A DNA stretch of 41,846 nt from Bacteroidales bacterium (GTDB taxonomy: Bacteria > Bacteroidota > Bacteroidia > Bacteroidales > Bacteroidaceae), in the NCBI GenBank assembly GCA_004555245.1, contig SFIS01000017.1, positions 1 through 41,846 of the forward strand. Reading direction: 5' to 3'. The position numbers and the translations under genes were made by a program. Below, in pieces: positions 32,442 through 40,067 of the stretch. The first letter of the stretch is position 1. Each line of letters begins with the position of its first letter. The notes under the pieces were generated by a model. The model saw only the letters and a program-made list of their open reading frames with translations, was not told the DNA's origin and made no database searches.

Positions 32442-34432
32442 ATAGGGAAGTCAGACATATACCATGTCTGGAATCTATGTCTGTACGAATCATAAATTAC
32501 ACTTGCTATATCAATGTCACTGTCATTGGCGGATTTTCTTCCATACGGTTCAATACAGAAAGCCCCGTTTCGCAGAAGAGAGTATTTTCTGTCATACCCA
32601 AGTATTCTCCATGGGGTTTGCATACTCGGCATGTCAGAAACGGCTTCCGTCAATAAGCTTGCTGCTTGTTTTGTCAGCCCGTAATGATTTAGAATATACC
32701 CTTTTTTCGCTTTCGTGACAGGAGACTGTTGCGTGTCTGAACGGCTTGCGTTTGCAATAATCTTCTGTTTCAGTCTCGCATAAAACAGTCTGTCATGCCT
32801 CTCAATCCTTTTCATTTCTTTTGTCAACAGCAGCTGCGGCATATTATTGATCGCAGCTGTCATCATATACAGTGCCTGAGCTTTATGATGAAGATTGTAT
32901 AGGTTCCATGCGTCGATAAACATATACAGTCCATAGTCGGAATTCTCCCGTAGAATCTGTTTCATTGTGTCATGAGCCTGCAAATATTTTTTGTTTTCTG
33001 CCTGTGCATACGCAGTCAGGCATAGGATTCGTTTGTCAAAAGGATGTTTCTTGGATGCGGCCCGGAGTTCAGCTTCCGCATATTCCAGATATTTGGCATT
33101 ATGCGTTTTTCTGAATTGCTCAACGTTTTGTATTCCTTTGTCCATACTTGCGGTTTCTTTTTCAAACAGGTGTATAGCATGAATGTTTATACTATAAATG
33201 ACAGACCATACTGCAAGAAACGCAACAGCGACGACACTCTCCCGTTTCTCAACACCATTGCATATTTCCATCTCCCGTCTCTTAATATTTTGAATAAAGG
33301 CGAGCAGACCGTATGCCAGAAACAAGATGACAGGAGTATTCATCATCGTTGCTTGCGACATTTCTTTAGCCGCTATCGCCACTATGATGCATCCTGCGAT
33401 TCCTTTCCTTGAATCGCGCCTGCTTTTCCATGTAACACACAAAGCACATATCATCAATATGACGTAGGGCAGAGTGCCGACAATGCCTCTCTCGACAAGC
33501 AGTTTCACCAATATGTTCGGGGCTATATCCGTGAAAGTGTTCTGGTCGTCAGATTGTGCCTTGTCATCAGTTACGAGAGTATAGCTTCCGTTGCCATATC
33601 CAAGAAACGGGCGCATTTTCAGAAACTCCATAGACCCCAGTGTTTTGCTCTTGCGCCATTCTGTACTGTTCCGTTGCGTCACAGTGGCGTTCATACTGAT
33701 TGTTGTTCTCAGGTCGTTCTTACAGAAGCAAGCAACCACACTGACAGAAACCATAATCGCTATCAGTGATTGTATCAGGAACCTCCGTTTGCGGGTGACA
33801 ATCATAATAAGCACAATCATCAATGCAGCCGACATATATGCTCCTCGCGAAAATGTCAGCAGTATTGCTGTAGCTGCAAGTGTGGACAACGGCAGCCTCC
33901 ATTTTCCCGCTGTCATGAAAGACAATCCGAAGAGACACACTGCAATCTCAGCCCATACATTATTTATATAGCCTAACGGACGATACAGGAATCTCAGGCT
34001 ATATGTATCTGTAAAACCAGCATCCAGCACTGCCTGACGGTAAATCACAAAGGTTGCCGCTGCTATCATCATTGCTATTGCCGCAATGGCTGAATATCCG
34101 TCAAAAACAATCTTTGCATACTGTTGCTCCGCAAAAAGTTTCCTTTGAATCCAATAGGCAGCCAGCATCAAGACAGACAGGTTCGCCTCACTGTAAGCCG
34201 GCAGGCGTGTCTCGCTGTGGAAGCAGGAAAAGATATTGAAAACCGTTATGCAGACAAGCAGCCAGTCTATGCTGCTCCATTCTCTGACAGGCAGCACGCC
34301 AACGGCAGCCAATGCTGCTGTCAGCATAACGGCTATTATGCAAAGAGAGCCTTTCACGCCGAACAGCAGCATTGTCATGCTCAACACCAGAATGGCTGCT
34401 ATAGTAAATGCAGTATGTTTGTTTTTGCGCAT
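32438..34432 (-). CDS. O-antigen-ligase-like polytopic membrane protein
   Basis: A 664-aa inner-membrane protein. The first 400 residues carry about ten membrane segments and a large periplasmic loop with Wzy_C/O-antigen-ligase style sequence (LTFSRGAYMSAALMI, GYGNGSYTLV, ILVKLLVERGIVGTLPY). Residues of about 440-664 are soluble and helical, TPR-like (AKYLEYAEAELRAASKKHPF, AHDTMKQILRENSDYGLYMF). O-antigen ligases and Wzy polymerases join glycans to lipid carriers; what one does next to a peptide maturation system is unclear, for example glycosylating a peptide or a cell-surface partner. It lies 6 bp after the M50 gene and is coupled to the transglutaminase gene by ATGA. Confidence 0.75.
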   Translation of the reverse strand: MRKNKHTAFTIAAILVLSMTMLLFGVKGSLCIIAVMLTAALAAVGVLPVREWSSIDWLLVCITVFNIFSCFHSETRLPAYSEANLSVLMLAAYWIQRKLFAEQQYAKIVFDGYSAIAAIAMMIAAATFVIYRQAVLDAGFTDTYSLRFLYRPLGYINNVWAEIAVCLFGLSFMTAGKWRLPLSTLAATAILLTFSRGAYMSAALMIVLIMIVTRKRRFLIQSLIAIMVSVSVVACFCKNDLRTTISMNATVTQRNSTEWRKSKTLGSMEFLKMRPFLGYGNGSYTLVTDDKAQSDDQNTFTDIAPNILVKLLVERGIVGTLPYVILMICALCVTWKSRRDSRKGIAGCIIVAIAAKEMSQATMMNTPVILFLAYGLLAFIQNIKRREMEICNGVEKRESVVAVAFLAVWSVIYSINIHAIHLFEKETASMDKGIQNVEQFRKTHNAKYLEYAEAELRAASKKHPFDKRILCLTAYAQAENKKYLQAHDTMKQILRENSDYGLYMFIDAWNLYNLHHKAQALYMMTAAINNMPQLLLTKEMKRIERHDRLFYARLKQKIIANASRSDTQQSPVTKAKKGYILNHYGLTKQAASLLTEAVSDMPSMQTPWRILGYDRKYSLLRNGAFCIEPYGRKSANDSDIDIASVIYDSYRHRFQTWYMSDFPI

Positions 34433-34438
34433 GGAGGG

Positions 34439-35635
34439 TTATTCCTTATTCATCCTCTTTCTGACAAACGGCAGAAGCATTCTGTACATCATAAAGATAA
34501 TCAGAGCGAAAAACAGGGATTGGGAGAACATGTTCCTCAGCAGAGCGAATGGAGGCGTGATGTTGTTTGCCATACAAAGCACAAGCTGTTCTACTTCTTG
34601 CGGAAAACTGCCGATGAAATCATACAAGAAGACCGGAATGACATAGAAGAAGTAGAAGCCCATGAATATGTTCACTGTCAAGGCATACAAGATGCCGAGC
34701 ATCTGTTCTCGCCGTCTTATTTGCAACAGATAAGGTTTGTCAGCTGCCGGTTTGCCCGTCATTCTGCTGAACAGATATTTCAACAGTTCTGTTGAACGCT
34801 TGCGCAGGTTCGGCACTCCAAGCATGTCCGTAGCTATCCAATAGCCATCAAATCTGAAGAACGGATTGAGCGTAAGCAGAAAGCCGAAGTTCATGGTGAG
34901 TATCATATATCTCAACAAATCGTTCCCCGTAGTCAGGAAACCGGCAAAAAGCACAATCAGTATTATACATTGGAAGTAAACACCTGCAATGTTCACCACT
35001 AACCGTTTTCTGCGAGGCAGTCTCCATACGTTTGTCACATCGGTATATAGCACCGGGAAATTGATATACAGGCCGAATCCTATGCCTCCATGCTCAACGC
35101 CGAAACGTTTGCAGGCAGCAGCATGCCCGAGTTCATGGAACAAGGACGATGCCACGATGAAGACAAGCAGCGCCACAATTGTGAAAGCGTTTGTTGTGTT
35201 GGCAAATTCAAGCAGGTTTTCTGTTGACGAGAAGAAGAATGTATCCAGCACCACGGTTGACACAAAGACACCGCACATAAGATATTTATTGAAGAGCGGC
35301 GACAGCCTGTCAGAGAACGCGTCAATCTGTTCTTGGTTCAGCAGCTGACGCTGATACAAGAACGGTTTCTTGCGCTTTCCTGTTTTCATGAGCCGTGGCA
35401 TTATCTTTTCTGCCAGCAGTCTTTTTATCTGTTGTGCAGTGAAGCCTTCTCCATGATGTTCCTTCATGAAAGTGTCGATGCCTTCGTCTTCCGTTGCTGC
35501 TTTCTGCAGAGCTTCGAGCAGCTCCACAGTCAGTCTGTTTGCCTCCATGTGGTTGTCTTTTGACATGACAATGTAGCGGTCGTCATGCACAGAACAGGAC
35601 AGCCTTGTCATTGTGATGCCAGATAATTCTTCCAT
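34439..35635 (-). CDS. M50-type intramembrane metalloprotease
   Basis: A 398-aa polytopic membrane protein. A soluble N-terminal region of about 110 residues precedes the protease. HELGH is at residues 167-171 in SSLFHELGHAAACKRFG, the zinc motif of M50 (site-2 protease). NPFFRFDGYW supplies the third ligand region (Asp263). Members of this family cleave membrane or signal peptides, and homologues occur in RiPP clusters as maturation proteases. Start chosen at ATG 35633-35635, 22 bp after the barrel 2 stop; a longer frame to 35719 would overlap that gene. Likely role (inference): leader removal or processing of the modified precursor. Third gene after the attenuator. Confidence 0.8.
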   Translation of the reverse strand: MEELSGITMTRLSCSVHDDRYIVMSKDNHMEANRLTVELLEALQKAATEDEGIDTFMKEHHGEGFTAQQIKRLLAEKIMPRLMKTGKRKKPFLYQRQLLNQEQIDAFSDRLSPLFNKYLMCGVFVSTVVLDTFFFSSTENLLEFANTTNAFTIVALLVFIVASSLFHELGHAAACKRFGVEHGGIGFGLYINFPVLYTDVTNVWRLPRRKRLVVNIAGVYFQCIILIVLFAGFLTTGNDLLRYMILTMNFGFLLTLNPFFRFDGYWIATDMLGVPNLRKRSTELLKYLFSRMTGKPAADKPYLLQIRRREQMLGILYALTVNIFMGFYFFYVIPVFLYDFIGSFPQEVEQLVLCMANNITPPFALLRNMFSQSLFFALIIFMMYRMLLPFVRKRMNKE

Positions 35636-35657
35636 TTCTTCATGTTTCAGGACAGGG

Positions 35658-37742
35658 TTATTTCGTTTCGGTGTCAAGTATGGCAGTACGGTTGACATCA
35701 TCCGTCTCGATATTTGCAAACTTGTGTTTCTTGCCGTAGGTGAAACGATAGCTCACGCGCATGGAAATCATGTTATAGGCTGTGCGCGGGCTGTAGAGTG
35801 TCGCTGTCTCTGCGAAGCCTTCTTGCGTGTATGAGGTCTTCTTCGGCAGTTTCATGAACGGGCTTTGGGCATATAGGTTGAAGAACCAGTTCTTGAACGT
35901 ATATCCGAGATTCACCCTCATGTGGAAAGGGTTCTCGGTTATCATCCCGTTCTGTCTCAGCGCTTTGTTTTTCCCAATCACCTGTATCTTCCCCTGAAAG
36001 CCTTTGTCGATATACGTCAGCTCTGTGATGGGATAGAGAGAACTCACGTCCTGCATGTTCGGTATATGCCCTTTCGTGTATTGATATTCCGCTCCTCCGA
36101 GCCATTTCAGCTTCTTCTGTATCAGATTCAGTTCAACGACAGTGTTGAACAGGAATCTCTCGTAGGTTCCTCCGTTCAGGAACGTATGGACATACAAGTC
36201 TCTTGCGCCGTCGTAGGTCACGCTTTCATACAGCGGCCGCTTGTAGTTCTCATATACGGCGAACACATCAACCATGCCCCATTTGTGGTTGCTCAAGAAT
36301 GACATCTGGAATTCCTTGCTGTAGTCTGTCTTCTGGTTCGGATTGCCGACAATGGTCTGGTATTCGTCTATGCGTTTCTCTGCCGGGCTGTAATATTTCG
36401 CTACGGGCGAGTAGGCTCCCATGCCGAAACGGCCCTTGAAAGAATTCCCGCGTGGGAGATTGATGATGTAAAACAGGCACGGCGTGAAATATCCGCGGGT
36501 GGAGGATGTCTGGCCGTTGTCTATTGTCATCAACCGCTCTTCACCTTGCAGGGTCACGGAGAATTTTTTCGGGACTATCGAGAATCTGTGTGATGTCACG
36601 AGATGCAGCTGTCCGTCAATGAGGCTGCTTGGTTGCAGAATTCCGTTCTCCCGATAGTCCGTCTCTGATTTGTTATAGTAGTATGAGGCGCCGAGATATG
36701 TGGTGTATATCTTCGAGAAAGGATATGTAGCTTTTATCGACGGTGTGAGGTGATAGAATTTCTCCTTCGTCTCAGACAGGTATTCTTCCGTTGAATGGTA
36801 TGCCCTGTTTTGCTCTGTGTCTGTATAGTCGCCCTTCAGCCCTACCGTGAAGGTGGCTTTGTTCTTGAACACGTTTCTGTATTCGATGCTGAATGCCGGC
36901 GACAGGTTGTCTGAATGAGTATAGTCTTGTGTCTCAACGGCAGGTGCCTCGGCTTGTCCTTCCTGGTCAATGAACACGCTCATGTTCTTGTTGTTCGCCC
37001 TGTGTCCGTTTTTCAATGAGACCGCTACCTTCAGCGTCCCGCTGTCAAACCGCTGAAGGAACGACAGCTGGCCTTTCAACCCGTTTGCATGAATCGACGA
37101 GGGGACAGTGAAAACACGTTTTGTCATGCCGCCATTGCAGAGCGGCATGAATGTTGCGGATTCTGTTCCGCGGCTCGGGCTGTAATGATTGTAGTCGTCT
37201 GTCAGCTGTATGCCGATTTCAGATTTCTTCTGATAGAATTTCCAATCCACCAAGTCATTGCCAGTCCATTTGTTGAGACTCTGGTTCGCCTGCAGAAACA
37301 GCATTCCTCCGTGGTCTCTGATCTTCATTATGAAGTCTATCACGCCTCCCTGTGCCAAAGGATATTCCGGATGATAGTTCTGGTAATAGTCGATACGTTT
37401 GATGTCTTTCGGATTCAGTGTCTTGATTTCATCTTTCGATGCTTCCCTGCCGTTGATGCACAGCAATGTCCCTATTCCGTGCGTCTTCACGATTTCATCT
37501 ATGGGGTCAACGTCAAGCCCGGGTATTGTGAGCATCTGCAATGCGGAATATCCGTCATGCGAATATTTCTTCACGTTTTCGTTCACATGAATTATCATCT
37601 TGTCTTCTGTAGTGACAATTTCTTTTCCCGTCACGACAACCTCCTGAAGTGTCTTGCCTTGTATTGTTGTGTCATTGGCCTCAATATGCTTGGCAAAGGT
37701 GCATACAGGCAACATGCCGATGAGTAAAAATGCTGCTTTCAT
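35658..37742 (-). CDS. Outer-membrane beta-barrel protein 2 (TonB-receptor-like), paired with precursor peptide 2
   Basis: A 694-aa outer-membrane protein paralogous to barrel 1. Signal peptide MKAAFLLIGMLPVCTFAKH starts at ATG 37740-37742; a longer frame to 37823 would run through the terminator hairpin and overlap precursor 2, so it is rejected. A plug-like domain includes EVVVTGKEIVTTEDKMIIHV, VDPIDEIVKTHGIGTLLCIN and a DIKRIDYYQNYHPEYPLAQG block. The rest is beta-strand-rich with aromatic girdle repeats. It ends NRTAILDTETK, matching barrel 1 at the same place. No TonB box or CarboxypepD_reg domain is apparent. Cognate pairing with precursor 2 is inferred from order. Confidence 0.85.
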   Translation of the reverse strand: MKAAFLLIGMLPVCTFAKHIEANDTTIQGKTLQEVVVTGKEIVTTEDKMIIHVNENVKKYSHDGYSALQMLTIPGLDVDPIDEIVKTHGIGTLLCINGREASKDEIKTLNPKDIKRIDYYQNYHPEYPLAQGGVIDFIMKIRDHGGMLFLQANQSLNKWTGNDLVDWKFYQKKSEIGIQLTDDYNHYSPSRGTESATFMPLCNGGMTKRVFTVPSSIHANGLKGQLSFLQRFDSGTLKVAVSLKNGHRANNKNMSVFIDQEGQAEAPAVETQDYTHSDNLSPAFSIEYRNVFKNKATFTVGLKGDYTDTEQNRAYHSTEEYLSETKEKFYHLTPSIKATYPFSKIYTTYLGASYYYNKSETDYRENGILQPSSLIDGQLHLVTSHRFSIVPKKFSVTLQGEERLMTIDNGQTSSTRGYFTPCLFYIINLPRGNSFKGRFGMGAYSPVAKYYSPAEKRIDEYQTIVGNPNQKTDYSKEFQMSFLSNHKWGMVDVFAVYENYKRPLYESVTYDGARDLYVHTFLNGGTYERFLFNTVVELNLIQKKLKWLGGAEYQYTKGHIPNMQDVSSLYPITELTYIDKGFQGKIQVIGKNKALRQNGMITENPFHMRVNLGYTFKNWFFNLYAQSPFMKLPKKTSYTQEGFAETATLYSPRTAYNMISMRVSYRFTYGKKHKFANIETDDVNRTAILDTETK

Positions 37743-37752
37743 AATTCGTGTC

Positions 37753-37794
37753 AAAAAAAAACGCACCCGACACCTGCCAATCAGCATCAGGTGC
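37753..37794 (-). terminator. Intrinsic terminator / attenuator between precursor 2 and barrel 2
   Basis: On the minus strand, an arm at 37787-37794 (GCACCTGA) pairs with 37763-37770 (TCGGGTGC, one wobble), and a run of nine T follows (37753-37761). It sits 13 bp after the precursor 2 stop. An alternative perfect CACCTG/CAGGTG pairing (37771-37776 with 37788-37793) could compete. It should let much more precursor mRNA than downstream mRNA accumulate, as in lantibiotic operons. Confidence 0.8.
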
Positions 37795-37806
37795 ATTGAA
37801 GGTTTC

Positions 37807-38016
37807 TTAATAGTAAGTTCCACATGTTATTTTGTCATGACATGCTCCATCTTGATTACAGAAAGAGTAATCCTGACAAAAATCACTGTCACCGGAATCT
37901 TGCAAGTCATACAGTCCGCCCACAGACAGCGGGTCGGTCTCCAATCTCTGTTCCAGCTCTTCAAGGAAGAACTGCGGAAGCTCATTGTTCAATGAGCTGA
38001 TTGCTTTGTTGTCCAT
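37807..38016 (-). CDS. RiPP precursor peptide 2
   Basis: A 69-aa peptide starting MDNKAISSLNNELPQFFLEE. The leader matches precursor 1 except for Ala5 instead of Lys5, and has the same Gly-Gly at 33-34. The core differs but keeps C47, C53, C59 and C65, again C-x5-C-x5-C-x5-C-G, ending GTYY. DYSFC and CG-Y are the only shared core blocks. It starts 5 bp after the radical-SAM stop and is followed by an intrinsic terminator before the barrel 2 gene, placing it as the highly expressed substrate of the SPASM enzyme. Confidence 0.88.
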   Translation of the reverse strand: MDNKAISSLNNELPQFFLEELEQRLETDPLSVGGLYDLQDSGDSDFCQDYSFCNQDGACHDKITCGTYY

Positions 38017-38021
38017 AATAT

Positions 38022-39377
38022 TTAGGTTATTGTTTGTTTATAATTATTATATGCCCGCTTTGCGGCATACTCTATCAGTTCCATCATGTGTGTGCAATGC
38101 TTGGTTCGGATATTATGGGCAGTGCAACCTCCACCGCATAGCAATGCGCATTTACATTGACGGCAAGCCGAGTGGCAGGTCAGATTGTCATTCCGCCAAT
38201 ATTCCATGTGTTCTTCATGCCATTTTGGTGCATCTCCGGAGTATTCGCCTATGCAATGTTCCTTGTCGCCTATTACCTCCCAACAGGGATAAATCTTAAA
38301 GAAAGGATCAAATACATACCCTCCGGTCTGAGACGAGCAGAACGTCGATTTATATGGCAACGGCTCTTTCCTGTATATCGCGCGGTAAATCTTGCCGTAT
38401 GCCGCATAGTCATGGCAACCGTATTCAAAGTCCAATGCTTCATGCTTCTTGACAAACTCCTTCTGCGACAAGAATGTTTGCTTCTCTTTGCTGTCAAGCG
38501 TCTCGTCATAGTTCTCCAGCCTTGCCGAGTCTATATGGAATCTTTTGTTGGCAGTGTAACCTAATCCATCAAAATATTCCTTCAACAAATTCAGTTCGTC
38601 GAAATTGTTACGGTCTGTATTGTAGCGTACGGTTACACAGACATCACAATCCAATGCCAATTTTATGTTGTCAACGATTTTCCTGAACGTAGGTGCTCCG
38701 TCCTTATGCACTCGCTTGCTGTTGTGCATATTCTCCATTCCGTCAATAGTGATCTGCAGCGAACATATTTTGTCGGGAGACAGGAGGTGGACAAAAGCCT
38801 CGAGGTCATATCCGTTGGTTATGGCTCCGAACTTGAAGCCCTTGTCAATGCCCTTGTTGACAATATACTCTATGATGCTGAGATTCTCTTTCAATAGAGG
38901 TTCGCCTCCAAACAGCTCAATTTTCTTTGAAGGTCTCTGTTTTTGCTGTCGAATGCCTTCAATAGCAGAGAAAGCCTTGTCCACCATTTCCTCTGTCATT
39001 GCAAAACGTTTGCTCTCGCTATTATGCAGCTTGCTTTCAAAACAATATGGGCATCTGAAATTGCAGTCGTACGTGACAACAAAGGTGAATGAGGAGTAAA
39101 GGAGCTTGTCTTTTTTATGTAGTGCCAATGCCATTCGGCGGAAATACTCATTCTCTTCTTCTTTTGACATGTCAGTAAGATACCCGCGCTTCGACAGCGA
39201 TTGCATCAATGCTTTATCCATGCCCTCTTCACTCACTGTCTGCCCTTCACATAGAAGGTCAGCAACAGAAATGTCAACGACATCAATCGCGCCGCTATAT
39301 CCATGCAGAAGCATCACCTTGCCAGCTTCTACACTTACTTTTATTATATATGATGATACTCTTTTTTCGGGAATCAT
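38022..39377 (-). CDS. Radical-SAM/SPASM peptide maturase
   Basis: A 451-aa enzyme. The N-terminal ~95 residues (SSYIIKVSVEAGKVMLLHGY... SKRGYLTDMSKEEENEY) look like the leader-binding region found in rSAM peptide maturases. The radical-SAM motif is CNFRCPYCF, cysteines 105, 109 and 112, with GGEP at 157-160. The SPASM region has C347, C365, C401, C405, C408, C410, C414, C418 and C428 in the expected CxxCxC...CGGGC arrangement, binding auxiliary clusters. It probably installs thioether, C-C or related links at the precursor cysteines (inference). It is the second gene of the operon, 31 bp after the DUF3244-like gene, and 5 bp before precursor 2. Confidence 0.92.
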   Translation of the reverse strand: MIPEKRVSSYIIKVSVEAGKVMLLHGYSGAIDVVDISVADLLCEGQTVSEEGMDKALMQSLSKRGYLTDMSKEEENEYFRRMALALHKKDKLLYSSFTFVVTYDCNFRCPYCFESKLHNSESKRFAMTEEMVDKAFSAIEGIRQQKQRPSKKIELFGGEPLLKENLSIIEYIVNKGIDKGFKFGAITNGYDLEAFVHLLSPDKICSLQITIDGMENMHNSKRVHKDGAPTFRKIVDNIKLALDCDVCVTVRYNTDRNNFDELNLLKEYFDGLGYTANKRFHIDSARLENYDETLDSKEKQTFLSQKEFVKKHEALDFEYGCHDYAAYGKIYRAIYRKEPLPYKSTFCSSQTGGYVFDPFFKIYPCWEVIGDKEHCIGEYSGDAPKWHEEHMEYWRNDNLTCHSACRQCKCALLCGGGCTAHNIRTKHCTHMMELIEYAAKRAYNNYKQTIT

Positions 39378-39408
39378 ATTTCAACGGTTTTAGGAATTGC
39401 ACACCACC

Positions 39409-39801
39409 TTATTCTTTCTGTAAATATCCTATGAAAGTTCCATCTGTGGCTGACACTGTTATTTCATATTCGCCTGATGGACAGCCAGACAATGAGTATG
39501 ACACTTGCAGTGCTTCACTAAAGTTCATTTGCTCTGATATGATTTCTTCTTCATTCTGTCTGATAGATATTGTCCCCTCTCCCAAATCTAGTCTGAATAT
39601 CAGTTGCAACAACTCCGTGGTTGTATTATATGTAGCTGATATTGGTCCGTTTGAAACGGGAGGCATACGTTGCGATGTACCTGATTTTGGTACATAACTT
39701 ACATTTAGTATGCCCGCTTGCTCAAATTCAGTAGCTAATAGACTTAATGAGAACAAGACGACAATTGACAAAACAATTGTTCTTACAATTGAAATCTTCA
39801 T
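39409..39801 (-). CDS. Small secreted DUF3244-like protein, first gene of the RiPP operon
   Basis: A 130-aa protein with signal peptide MKISIVRTIVLSIVVLFSLS (then LLATEFEQ). The mature part is an all-beta domain of about 100 residues whose length and strand pattern (LLQLIFRLDLGEGTISIRQN, QVSYSLSGCPSGEYEITVS) resemble Bacteroidota DUF3244 proteins; the match is by eye only. ATG 39799-39801 is chosen because the -7 box lies upstream at 39831-39838, inside the longer frame. It is transcribed just ahead of the SPASM gene. Role unknown; a periplasmic chaperone, inhibitor or binding partner is possible. Confidence 0.6.
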   Translation of the reverse strand: MKISIVRTIVLSIVVLFSLSLLATEFEQAGILNVSYVPKSGTSQRMPPVSNGPISATYNTTTELLQLIFRLDLGEGTISIRQNEEEIISEQMNFSEALQVSYSLSGCPSGEYEITVSATDGTFIGYLQKE

Positions 39802-39830
39802 GATTATAGTGGTTTGATAGATTATGACTG

Positions 39831-39862
39831 CAAAATTAGTAATATTTATTAAGTTGTGCAAT
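39831..39862 (-). promoter_or_regulatory. Promoter of the main RiPP operon
   Basis: Minus-strand TAATTTTG (39831-39838), with an ATTG (39859-39862) 20 bp upstream acting as a partial -33 element. It is 29 bp before the DUF3244-like start and drives that gene, the SPASM gene, precursor 2 and, through the attenuator, the rest. The 39870-40060 gap beyond it holds nothing else recognisable. Confidence 0.65.
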
Positions 39863-40067
39863 ATATGCAAGAAGAAGTGTTTCTGATATTCAGCGCATAA
39901 CTTCTGATTGTCAACAACTTACAAAATACACGAATGAGATAACTGTAACAAATAATATGGGTCACCAGTAAAACCCGTTAGGGTGATGCATCAAGCGCAA
40001 GGGGGTGATTTCTGTTTTTGTTTTTCCAGTTGACACAGGATTTCCATAGTGCCCCAATAATACTGCC

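Noticed and set aside
37743..37823. N-terminal extension of barrel 2 to an upstream ATG
   Set aside because: It would translate the terminator hairpin, overlap precursor 2 and bury the signal peptide.
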